Below are positions 12,991 through 19,563 of a DNA stretch of 24,170 bases, piece by piece. Each line of letters opens with the position of its first letter. Within the stretch, counting starts at the first letter, position 1. A program made the translations under genes and the position numbers. Location of the stretch: IMG/VR virus record IMGVR_UViG_3300025687_004724, positions 1 through 24,170 of that record; one strand, given 5' to 3'. This DNA is from a virus. The notes below the pieces were generated by a model. The model saw only the letters and a program-made list of their open reading frames with translations, searched no databases and had not been told where the DNA came from.

Positions 12991-13935
12991 ATGATAAAAT
13001 TTCATGACTACTGGTTGCAGCGAAATTATGCTGATGGTATCCTGACTTGGAAACTAAATTTAACACCAGAACAGATAAAATCTATTGACATTAATTCAAT
13101 TTACGAGTATTCTATAGAGGCAGTTACGTCGTTGCTGCCAGATCTCGGCGACAATCCCGCGATCTGTTTTAGCGGTGGCATAGACAGTCAAGTGATGCTT
13201 GAGTGTTTCCTGCGTGCAGGTGTCGATGTTACCATAGTCATCATGAGGTTTTCTAGTGGATTAAATGACCGCGACATAAAGACTGCAGTTGAATATTGCG
13301 AACGAAGGCAATTGAATTATAGATTTTTAGATCTAAATGTCACTAACTTCCTCGAGCGCGAGTTGCCGAGTTTTTCTGACAGATATGATGTTAGCAGTCC
13401 ACAATTCGCAACGCATTTTAAGATGTTTGAGATTTTAAAAGATAGTGGATTCTCATCAGCGATCGCTGCAGGAAACCCTGTGTCCAAATCTCTGAAAAAG
13501 TGGTATCTACCAACCAAAGAGGCAAGCGATTGGATTAAATTTTCAGATGACATCCAATGGAATATAATCGGAGACTTTCTCTTGCATAATTGGAGATTCT
13601 CTTTGTTACTGGGGTGCCTCTATGAAGAGAGCGGGGAAATGCCTAGTGGATTCCAAGCAATCAGAGATAAAGTTTACAAATTTAAGACCATAAGTTATAG
13701 ATCTGCCGATTTTGATATTATCCCACAGGAAACTAAGTTTACTGGATTCGAACAAGTCAAAGAGTATTACCATAAATCTACGGGCGACGGATGGTCTTTT
13801 GAAAAAAGATTTCGTTTTCCTCTACAAATTAAGAATGGTTCAACAGAGAAAATTGTTTTAGATGCCTCTGATGATCAGTTGAGTGCTTTGGAGTCACTAT
13901 ATGATAGATGCGCGAATCTCAGAAATCTCGTTTGA
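12991..13935 (+). CDS. PP-loop ATP pyrophosphatase (asparagine synthase-like or related)
   Basis: A 314-residue protein with the PP-loop motif FSGGIDSQVML at residues 60-70, which binds ATP and releases pyrophosphate in enzymes that adenylate a carboxyl or carbonyl oxygen (asparagine synthase B, NAD synthetase, QueC, thiouridylases). After it, VTIVIMRFSSGLNDRDIKTAVEYCERRQLNYRFLDLN gives the alternating beta-alpha pattern of the Rossmann-like core. There is no N-terminal glutaminase domain, cysteine pair or rhodanese domain, so sulfur transfer of the ThiI/TtcA sort is not indicated. The C-terminal half is rich in aromatics and unfamiliar. It has its own late-type promoter and overlaps the acetyltransferase gene by 35 bases. 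Substrate is not readable. Confidence 0.82.
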   Translation: MIKFHDYWLQRNYADGILTWKLNLTPEQIKSIDINSIYEYSIEAVTSLLPDLGDNPAICFSGGIDSQVMLECFLRAGVDVTIVIMRFSSGLNDRDIKTAVEYCERRQLNYRFLDLNVTNFLERELPSFSDRYDVSSPQFATHFKMFEILKDSGFSSAIAAGNPVSKSLKKWYLPTKEASDWIKFSDDIQWNIIGDFLLHNWRFSLLLGCLYEESGEMPSGFQAIRDKVYKFKTISYRSADFDIIPQETKFTGFEQVKEYYHKSTGDGWSFEKRFRFPLQIKNGSTEKIVLDASDDQLSALESLYDRCANLRNLV

Positions 13936-14371
13936 AGAAATAACTCCATTCTGGTTAAACCTGTGGTGGTGGCACACACCAGAAACTCTTGAGAGATTCA
14001 GTTATATGCGGTTCGGTGGTGGACACTTCAATGAAGTTAAAGATCCTGAGATAGCATACTTTGGGATCCAGTCTCGTGGTGAGATCGTGGGTGTTAACAG
14101 TATACACACTCTACCCGATGGAACCTGTCGCAGTAGAGGTTTGTGGGTCGATCCAACCCACAGAGGTAAAGGATTGGGTTTTGCATTATTGCACCACAGC
14201 ATTGGTTGGGCAGAAAACAGAGGGTTCTGGTCTTGGAGTTATCCGAGAGAAAGTAGTTTAGACACATATCTCTCTGCTGGATACGAATCTTCATCAGACT
14301 GGATTGTTTCAGAACATGGAATAAAAAACAAATTTGTTCGAAAATCCCTTGACAAACTGGTTGAAATATAG
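13901..14371 (+). CDS. GNAT-family N-acetyltransferase
   Basis: A 156-residue protein from the ATG at 13901, with GGAG at 13889-13892 in good spacing; a GTG at 13883 is possible but has a worse site. The acetyl-CoA motif RGLWVDPTHRGKGLGFALLHHSIGWAENRGF (residues 88-118) contains the R/QxxGxG loop as HRGKGLG, followed by a helix and the ARNRG-like turn. The N-terminal NLWWWHTPETLERFSYMRFGGGHF is unusual for its tryptophans. It overlaps the PP-loop gene by 35 bases, so the two enzymes are probably made together. The acceptor amine is unknown. Confidence 0.88.
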   Translation: MIDARISEISFEEITPFWLNLWWWHTPETLERFSYMRFGGGHFNEVKDPEIAYFGIQSRGEIVGVNSIHTLPDGTCRSRGLWVDPTHRGKGLGFALLHHSIGWAENRGFWSWSYPRESSLDTYLSAGYESSSDWIVSEHGIKNKFVRKSLDKLVEI

Positions 14372-14377
14372 TATATA
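14349..14377 (+). promoter_or_regulatory. Promoter of the tRNA-Thr / isocitrate lyase unit
   Basis: TTGACA (14349-14354), a 17-base spacer, then TATATA (14372-14377); the -35 lies in the last codons of the acetyltransferase gene. The sequence then continues TATAAATC, one base from the late core. A start near 14384 would give a transcript carrying tRNA-Thr, the folded leader and the isocitrate lyase gene. Confidence 0.75.
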
Positions 14378-14412
14378 TAAATCTGTAAGTTAATAGCGAG
14401 GTTGGAAGTTCC

Positions 14413-14487
14413 GCCGGATTAGCACAGTGGTAGTGCAGCGGTTTTGTAAACCGAAGGTCGGGAGTTCAAATCTCTCATCCGGCACCA
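14413..14487 (+). tRNA. tRNA-Thr (anticodon UGU)
   Basis: Acceptor GCCGGAT/ATCCGGC (7 bp), D-stem GCAC/GTGC, anticodon stem GCGGT/ACCGA with one mismatch at the outermost pair, loop TTTGTAA, T-stem GGGAG/CTCTC with loop TTCAAAT, discriminator A and encoded CCA. The anticodon TGT reads ACA. It lies alone in the leader of the isocitrate lyase transcript. Confidence 0.94.
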
Positions 14488-14493
14488 TTTTTA

Positions 14494-14614
14494 TTCCCTT
14501 GATCTGGGACACGCATATTAATAAGTCGTGCAATTAGACTAAGATCTCCTGCATTCAGGAGTACGTGGGGGTGGATCCCACAGGGAAATATAGTTATGAA
14601 CGGTAAGAAGGGAA
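14494..14614 (+). promoter_or_regulatory. Folded leader of the isocitrate lyase gene with a possible SD-sequestering switch
   Basis: This fills the gap between tRNA-Thr and the lyase start. TTCCCT (14494-14499) can close with AGGGAA (14582-14587) around a perfect hairpin CTCCTG/CAGGAG with loop CATT (14546-14561) and a 5-bp, 7-base-loop arm GTGGG/CCCAC (14565-14581), plus weaker pairs AGTC/GACT (14524-14527/14537-14540). TTCCCTT (14494-14500) can instead pair perfectly with AAGGGAA (14608-14614), which is the ribosome site of the ATG at 14621. The two pairings exclude each other. I do not recognise a known riboswitch. A decayed tRNA is possible because the last arm and closing stem are tRNA-like, but no anticodon arm is found. 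Confidence 0.5.
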
Positions 14615-14620
14615 TTGATT

Positions 14621-15850
14621 ATGGGCGAGAAGCGAAATTACTCCGAAGCGGATGTAGCGAGACTTCGTGGAACGTTTGGCATCGAACACACGAGGGCAAA
14701 ACAAGGCGCACTGGATTTTCGAACCCTTCTTGCCTCAGAGCCGTTCGTTCGCACATTCGGGGCGTACAACGGTCAACAAGCAGTTCAACATGTGAAGGCA
14801 GGTCTTAGGGCAATCTATGTTTCGGGTTGGCAGGTAGCAGCTGCTCACAACTCTACGCAACAGACATATCCGGATCAGAGTCTGTATGCTGTTGACTCTG
14901 TGCCTAATGCGGTTCGCTCGATCCAGAATGCTTTCCGCAGGCAAGATCAAATTCAAGTTGTGGAAGGTATGTCATTTAGAGATCCTGATTATCGGATGTG
15001 GGGTAATGTTCCTATCATTGCTGATGCTGAAGCAGGTTTCGGTGGTGCATTGAATGCATACGAACTAACTCGTAGTCTGATTGAGGCAGGTGCTGCTGCA
15101 GTACACTTCGAAGATCAATTGGCAGCGGAAAAGAAATGTGGTCACCTTGGCGGTAAGGTTCTCATTCCCACTTCGCAGGCAATTCGTAATCTCAATGCAG
15201 CGCGACTTGCTTCTGATGTTGAACGTACTGACACAGTAATCATTGCTCGTACTGATGCGGAAGCTGCTAGACTACTTTTATCGGATATCGATGATGTGGA
15301 CAAGAAGTTCCTTACAGGTAAGAGGACAGAAGAAGGATTTTATGAAATCACTGGTGGAATGGAGATGGGTTGTGAACGTGGCCAAGCGTTCGCTGAATAC
15401 GCCGACCTAGTCTGGTGTGAGACATCTAAACCATGTCTCAAGGAAGCCAAGCAATTCGCTGATGCTGTCCGAGGTGCCTTCCCAGATCAACTGCTGGCGT
15501 ATAACTGTTCACCTTCGTTTAATTGGAAGCAACATCTTCCATCAGATACAGAACTTGCAGAGTTTCAAACAGAACTTGGTAAGATGGGATTTAAGTTCCA
15601 GTTTATCACTCTTGCTGGATTTCACTCAACAAACTATGCGGTGTTTGACTTTGCTAAGCAATATGCACAAGATGGTATGCTCGCGTATTCGAATTTACAA
15701 CAAAAAGAGTTTGCAGCCCTTGATCAAGGATTTACGTCTGTCAAGCACCAGCGAGAGGTTGGGGTTGGATACTTCGATGCAATCTCTCAGGCTGTAGGCG
15801 CTAGTTCTGTTGCTGCTCTAAAAGATTCTACAGAATCTGAACAATTCTAA
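14621..15850 (+). CDS. aceA: Isocitrate lyase
   Basis: A complete 409-residue enzyme that splits isocitrate to glyoxylate and succinate (glyoxylate shunt). The signature KKCGHLGGKV with catalytic Cys173 (residues 171-180) is the isocitrate lyase form, not the KRCGH of methylisocitrate lyase. Also present are the metal-binding ADAEAGFGG (134-142), the substrate loops SGWQVAA and YNCSPSFNWKQH, and the family's C-terminal ending STESEQF. Length is near E. coli AceA (434). The start at 14621 has GAAGGGAA upstream; a TTG at 14615 is less suitable. No malate synthase or isocitrate dehydrogenase kinase lies in the window. A phage would gain glyoxylate and succinate from host isocitrate while bypassing CO2 loss. 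It is not frame-damaged, so it looks functional. Confidence 0.96.
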   Translation: MGEKRNYSEADVARLRGTFGIEHTRAKQGALDFRTLLASEPFVRTFGAYNGQQAVQHVKAGLRAIYVSGWQVAAAHNSTQQTYPDQSLYAVDSVPNAVRSIQNAFRRQDQIQVVEGMSFRDPDYRMWGNVPIIADAEAGFGGALNAYELTRSLIEAGAAAVHFEDQLAAEKKCGHLGGKVLIPTSQAIRNLNAARLASDVERTDTVIIARTDAEAARLLLSDIDDVDKKFLTGKRTEEGFYEITGGMEMGCERGQAFAEYADLVWCETSKPCLKEAKQFADAVRGAFPDQLLAYNCSPSFNWKQHLPSDTELAEFQTELGKMGFKFQFITLAGFHSTNYAVFDFAKQYAQDGMLAYSNLQQKEFAALDQGFTSVKHQREVGVGYFDAISQAVGASSVAALKDSTESEQF

Positions 15851-15887
15851 AACTATTGTTGACCTTTATAGGAAGATATATATTATA

Positions 15888-16469
15888 ATGCATTATGATA
15901 CTGACAAAGTGATTCTTACCGATGCCGATGGCGTTCTGCTTAACTGGGAATATGCATTCGATTGCTGGATGCAAGACCATGGTCATAAGCGGATCCGTAA
16001 TGATGTTTATGACGTTCATGAACGCTACGGCATTCCAAAGATGGAAGCCAAAGGTCTGGTCAAGATCTTTAATGAGTGTGCAGCCATTGGTTTCCTTCCT
16101 CCTCAGCGTGATGCTATGCATTACGTAAAGAAACTTCACGAACAACATGGTTACGTTTTCGTAGTGATTACCAGTTTGAGTCTGGATCCTTACGCTAAGA
16201 AACTACGGACTCGAAATCTTGAGAAACTGTTTGGCACTGCCATTCGCGAAGTTATCTGTCTTGCCACTGGTGCCAATAAGGACGAAGTGTTGGAAAAGTA
16301 TCGTGATAGTGGTCTCTTCTGGATTGAAGATAAAGTTGAGAATGCTATCGTTGGTAAAGAGTTGGGTCTTGAATCTATCTTGGTTGAACATGAGCACAAC
16401 ATGATGGTTGAAGGTATTCCTCTCGCAAAAAACTGGAAAGAGATCTATAACATAATTGTAGGAGTTTAA
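15888..16469 (+). CDS. HAD-superfamily hydrolase-like protein
   Basis: A 193-residue protein. VILTDADGVLLNW (residues 8-20) is the HAD motif I with nucleophile Asp12 and acid/base Asp14. VVITSLSLD (about 93-101) fits motif II (Ser/Thr), and FWIEDKVENAIVGKELG (about 145-161) fits motif IV. This is the pattern of small phosphatases such as 5'(3')-deoxyribonucleotidases, and similar proteins are common in T4-like marine phages. Start at 15888 follows GGAAGA at 15871-15876; a GTG at 15909 is the alternative. Substrate is unknown. A role in nucleotide or phosphosugar turnover is plausible. Confidence 0.78.
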   Translation: MHYDTDKVILTDADGVLLNWEYAFDCWMQDHGHKRIRNDVYDVHERYGIPKMEAKGLVKIFNECAAIGFLPPQRDAMHYVKKLHEQHGYVFVVITSLSLDPYAKKLRTRNLEKLFGTAIREVICLATGANKDEVLEKYRDSGLFWIEDKVENAIVGKELGLESILVEHEHNMMVEGIPLAKNWKEIYNIIVGV

Positions 16470-16470
16470 T

Positions 16471-17016
16471 ATGGAAAACTGGGCATCGCCGCCAAGCATC
16501 GTTCCGAACGTGGTGTTCAAGACTCGCGTTCGTGATGAATCTATTGAGGGACCAAACCCTTTTCGTTGGGAAGATAAGACATCGTTCGACTACTTCGGTG
16601 GCAAGCGTGTGGTTCTTTTCTCACTTCCTGGAGCATTTACACCCACCTGCTCAACCTACCAGCTTCCTGGATTCGAAGAGAAGTACGAGGAGTTTAAGGC
16701 ACTGGGCATCGACGAGATCTACTGCATCTCCGTCAACGATGCGTTTGTGATGAATTGCTGGGCAAAGGATCAGGGCGTAAAGAATGTCAAGATGATTCCT
16801 GATGGTTCGGGTGTGTTCACAGGTCAGATGGGCATGATCGTCAATAAGGACAATCTTGGTTTCGGTCTGCGCTCGTGGCGCTATGCCGCTATCATCGACA
16901 ATGGTGTCATTGAGAAGTGGTTTGTTGAACCAGGAAAAGATGATAACGTAGAAGAAGATCCTTACGGTAAGACTTCTCCTGAGCGTGTTCTAGAATGGGT
17001 CAAGGCATATGCGTAA
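16471..17016 (+). CDS. Peroxiredoxin (Prx5/thiol peroxidase type)
   Basis: A 181-residue peroxiredoxin. LPGAFTPTCS (about residues 53-62) holds the peroxidatic cysteine in the canonical PxxxT/SxxC context, and the FxxxFEEFKALGIDEIYCISVND arrangement and later RSWRYAAIIDNGVIEKWFVEP match the Prx5 (AhpC/TSA-like, redoxin) family. It reduces H2O2 and organic peroxides using thioredoxin or glutaredoxin; the phage glutaredoxin at 707-937 is a possible donor. GGAG (16461-16464) is a strong ribosome site. The next gene overlaps its end by eight bases. Phage peroxiredoxins are uncommon, and it probably protects infected cells from oxidative stress. Confidence 0.93.
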   Translation: MENWASPPSIVPNVVFKTRVRDESIEGPNPFRWEDKTSFDYFGGKRVVLFSLPGAFTPTCSTYQLPGFEEKYEEFKALGIDEIYCISVNDAFVMNCWAKDQGVKNVKMIPDGSGVFTGQMGMIVNKDNLGFGLRSWRYAAIIDNGVIEKWFVEPGKDDNVEEDPYGKTSPERVLEWVKAYA

Positions 17017-17182
17017 GGATGCTCTAATCGGAGGAATCGCTCTTCTCGCTGCAGCAGGTGTTGGTGCCTTCATTGCAGCGAGAACGTATAAGCAGGTCAA
17101 GGATCTAGATTTAGACGATATCTTTGAAGATATGAATGAGGCATTTTTTCCTGGACTAACACCAGAGAAGAATGAAAAGTAA
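17009..17182 (+). CDS. Small membrane-anchored protein, 57 residues
   Basis: Begins ATGCGTAAG, overlapping the peroxiredoxin stop by eight bases. Residues 5-24 (ALIGGIALLAAAGVGAFIAA) form one clear transmembrane helix after a short basic start, so it is likely an N-in single-pass protein with the acidic C-terminal part (DLDLDDIFEDMNEAFFPG) outside or in the cytoplasm. No family is recognised. The overlap suggests coupled translation with the peroxiredoxin. Confidence 0.7.
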   Translation: MRKDALIGGIALLAAAGVGAFIAARTYKQVKDLDLDDIFEDMNEAFFPGLTPEKNEK

Positions 17183-17195
17183 GGATATATATAAT

Positions 17196-17375
17196 ATGGA
17201 AATTAGGAATCAAATACTCATCAATGACATTGATGGCACGGATGAAATGGGGATTAACTTTAATCTCTATTTTGATGTAAGAGGTGCCTCCAATACACAG
17301 AGAGTGCAGATTCGCGAAATCGCAAGAAAGCATTTTAAGGCACTTGCTGACGAATTGAGTACTATTCCAGACTAG
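17196..17375 (+). CDS. Unrecognised 59-residue protein
   Basis: ATG at 17196 has AAGGA (17181-17185) upstream; the frame also extends back to 17172 but that would lie within the previous gene. The sequence alternates acidic and hydrophobic residues (ILINDIDGTDEMGINFNLYFDVRG), suggesting a small beta-rich fold followed by a helix (REIARKHFKALADEL). No motif or family is recognised. Confidence 0.65.
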   Translation: MEIRNQILINDIDGTDEMGINFNLYFDVRGASNTQRVQIREIARKHFKALADELSTIPD

Positions 17376-17387
17376 GAACGAATAGAA

Positions 17388-17552
17388 ATGTCTGAAGATA
17401 TTATCCTCTCCAGAAATGGAGACCGTTATACTCGTTTAGAATGGGCAAAACTCATGTCTAGCGGCGAAGCAGACATTTTACTCAAAAAGTATGGACCAGC
17501 ATATACCGAAGAAGCATGGAATCGTCACCACAATAGAAGAGGCAAACGTTAA
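17388..17552 (+). CDS. Unrecognised 54-residue protein
   Basis: A small frame from ATG 17388 to TAA 17550-17552, ending in TAATG overlap with the next start. The product begins acidic (MSEDIILSRNGDRYTR) and ends very basic (NRHHNRRGKR). The middle LEWAKLMSSGEADILLKKYG looks helical. No family is recognised; overlap and gap-filling support it being real. Confidence 0.6.
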   Translation: MSEDIILSRNGDRYTRLEWAKLMSSGEADILLKKYGPAYTEEAWNRHHNRRGKR

Positions 17553-17872
17553 TGCCCGTTTATGATTTTGTTAATACCCAGACAGGGGAAGAGTGGGAGG
17601 CGACTATGTCATATGATGACATGAAGCAACTCACTGCCGATGGTTCGGTGAAGATTGTATATAAGCAAGTTAATTTTGTGCATGCCGCTGGTTCTGATGG
17701 TGGCGGTAAGGTTCCTGATCACTTCAAGGAAGTTATGTCCAAGATCGCCGACGCGAATCCAAACTCTCCGCTTGCAGAAAAATATGGTTCTAAATCAATC
17801 AAGGATATTAAGACTCGCGATGCAGTTACCAAAGCAAAGAAAAGAGCAGGTGGTTCGCTGATCGGTGAATGA
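17552..17872 (+). CDS. FmdB-like phage protein
   Basis: A 106-residue protein starting MPVYDFVNTQTGEEWEATMSY, the pattern of FmdB/zinc-ribbon family proteins of T4-like phages (MPxYxFxxxxTGExxE), but without the usual cysteines. The C-terminal half, DHFKEVMSKIADANPNSPLAEKYGSKSIKDIKTRDAVTKAKKR, is a conserved helical segment often seen in those phage versions. Function is unknown. Similar small genes in phages are found near structural or DNA-packaging genes. It is coupled to the gene before it by TAATG. Confidence 0.75.
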   Translation: MPVYDFVNTQTGEEWEATMSYDDMKQLTADGSVKIVYKQVNFVHAAGSDGGGKVPDHFKEVMSKIADANPNSPLAEKYGSKSIKDIKTRDAVTKAKKRAGGSLIGE

Positions 17873-17875
17873 ACA

Positions 17876-19342
17876 ATGCGCCTGTTGATTCTTTCAGACC
17901 TCGCGAGTAGATATACTAGAGCAGGTTTACTACGAAATAATTCTAGGTTGGCAGGTCCCATGTGGATCTGCCAACTTGTTCGTAAGCATGGTGCAGTAGC
18001 AGAAACCATAGATTATTTTCGCCAATGGGAAGAACAGGAATTGGTGGATTCCATAATCAAATTCTTCGGCAAAGATCCAGAAATATACCTCGGTACCAGC
18101 GGTAGCGTCGACGATGGAAATACCACCTATTTCAAACAGATATGCGAACAGGTTCGCGAAAGACTACCGCATCTCAAGGTTATCCTCGGTGGATACAGAG
18201 TTGCTACTGGTGATGCCAGTTGGGTTGACGCCAGTTTCATCGGCAGATGTTCAAATTTGGTAGAAGATTATTTCTGTGGCAAAGATATCTCCGTCTCTAA
18301 AATATCCAACGATCCACCGACGTATAAGAATCCATACAACATTATTCTCGAGGAACCGATCGCGCCATTGGTTTCAGAACACGATTTCATAGACTCCCGA
18401 GAATTGCTTACGATCGAACTTGGACTGGGTTGTAAATTCAATTGTGCTTTCTGTGGATTTGACTATAGAAACAATCGTCGACCTGTCATCAACACTGTCC
18501 AGAATGTATATGACGCATGCCAATCCGCATATGACATGTATGGGGTAACAAACTTTTATCTGGCAGATGACACCATCAACGAAGTGGATGATAAGTTAGA
18601 ACTGCTCGGTGAAGTCTGTAAGAAACTCTCATATAAACCGAACTTTATGGCATTCGCTCGCCTCGACATCATTGGTGCTAAAAAACATCAGGTAGATCTA
18701 CTGAGAGAGGCAAATATAAACACGCTGTTCTTTGGTATCGAAAGTCTCAATCCCACAGTCACAAAGAGCATTCGTAAGGGTGGAAACCCAGAGAGAAACT
18801 ATGATGCGCTGCGATATATCAAGCAGGAATACAGTGATGCATTCACATATGGTAACTTTATCGCAGGATTGGCAGGCGACAGTGAAGAAGGAATACACGA
18901 CAGCGTCGATAAAATTATCGATGAACAACTGTTGACCAGTGCTGGAATTAATCCTCTGCGTATTTACTCTAGGATAGACAATCCCGACAGTCAGAGTGAG
19001 ATAGACAAGAACCCAGCAAAGTATGGATATACAATCCTAGAGGGTGGTAAATTCGCAGGTCAGTATGGTTACGATGCTGACAACTGGAGCAATGATTGGT
19101 GCGACAACAATAAAGCAGAAGAAATTAGCATAGCAGTGGAACAAAAATTCGCCAGCGGTCTGGAGAGCATATACACTGCGCATGAGTTTGCGGGTATAAA
19201 ATCCCTACTTCCTGGGTATGGAGTCTCAGATTATAACAAACTGATTTACCTCGCGAACAGGACGCAAGAGCATATGATTGTAAAAAAATACATCAGAGAC
19301 AAAAAAAACACACTTAGAAGCTTGACTATTTCGTTATCATAG
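17876..19342 (+). CDS. Radical SAM protein with B12-binding-like N-terminal domain
   Basis: A 488-residue protein. The cluster motif CKFNCAFC (Cys186, Cys190, Cys193) binds the 4Fe-4S cluster and SAM, and FFGIESLNPTVTKSIRKGG (about 283-301) is the typical later barrel strand. The first 150 residues form a Rossmann-like region with VILGGYRVA (102-110), as in cobalamin-type radical SAM enzymes, but no DxHxxG cobalamin motif is seen, so cofactor binding is unproven. The C-terminal 130 residues have no recognisable extra cluster motif. Such enzymes methylate or rearrange carbon skeletons in natural products, lipids or nucleotides. Substrate is unknown. It starts four bases after the FmdB-like gene. 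Confidence 0.88.
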   Translation: MRLLILSDLASRYTRAGLLRNNSRLAGPMWICQLVRKHGAVAETIDYFRQWEEQELVDSIIKFFGKDPEIYLGTSGSVDDGNTTYFKQICEQVRERLPHLKVILGGYRVATGDASWVDASFIGRCSNLVEDYFCGKDISVSKISNDPPTYKNPYNIILEEPIAPLVSEHDFIDSRELLTIELGLGCKFNCAFCGFDYRNNRRPVINTVQNVYDACQSAYDMYGVTNFYLADDTINEVDDKLELLGEVCKKLSYKPNFMAFARLDIIGAKKHQVDLLREANINTLFFGIESLNPTVTKSIRKGGNPERNYDALRYIKQEYSDAFTYGNFIAGLAGDSEEGIHDSVDKIIDEQLLTSAGINPLRIYSRIDNPDSQSEIDKNPAKYGYTILEGGKFAGQYGYDADNWSNDWCDNNKAEEISIAVEQKFASGLESIYTAHEFAGIKSLLPGYGVSDYNKLIYLANRTQEHMIVKKYIRDKKNTLRSLTISLS

Positions 19343-19350
19343 GGTATAGT
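19322..19350 (+). promoter_or_regulatory. Candidate promoter abutting the 19351 start codon
   Basis: TTGACT (19322-19327), a 17-base spacer, then TATAGT (19345-19350). It lies across the end of the radical SAM gene. The ATG follows the -10 immediately, so a transcript from here could use only a leaderless start at 19357 or 19366. Confidence 0.5.
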
Positions 19351-19563
19351 ATGAACATGATTGAAATGATTAAATGGTTAGGCACTGCTTGTGTCATTCT
19401 CGCCGCTGGTTGTAGAGCAATTGAGTTACATACTGCGGATCTTATTTTCTCCATCCTTGGTGCTGGTATGTGGGGTTATGTCTCCATTATAATGCGCGAT
19501 AAACCGTTGTTTGTGGTGAACGCATTCATCTGCACCATCCTGCTACTGGGTTTGTTTTTATGA
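19351..19563 (+). CDS. Small two-helix membrane protein, 70 residues
   Basis: Two or three hydrophobic helices can be seen: WLGTACVILAAGCRAI (residues 9-24), LIFSILGAGMWGYVSII (31-47) and LFVVNAFICTILLLGLFL (53-70). Only short charged loops lie between them. Similar tiny multi-helix proteins occur in many phages and are uncharacterised; an inner-membrane location is likely. The start could be 19351, 19357 or 19366. It overlaps the next gene by ATGA. Confidence 0.7.
   Translation: MNMIEMIKWLGTACVILAAGCRAIELHTADLIFSILGAGMWGYVSIIMRDKPLFVVNAFICTILLLGLFL

Noticed and set aside
14494-14590. A fourth tRNA, possibly with a long variable arm
   Set aside because: The closing stem and a 5-bp/7-base arm are tRNA-like, but there is no valid anticodon arm or D-arm and no CCA. 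I kept it as a folded leader instead.
14596-14808. ATG at 14596 as the start of a 70-residue gene ahead of isocitrate lyase
   Set aside because: The frame runs inside the lyase gene and has no recognisable protein; the codon content follows the lyase frame instead.
15859-15889. TTGACC and TATAAT before the HAD-family gene as a promoter
   Set aside because: The spacer would be 19 bases and the -10 would overlap the ATG at 15888, so the start codon would not be in the transcript. The ribosome site GGAAGA upstream favours transcription from further back.
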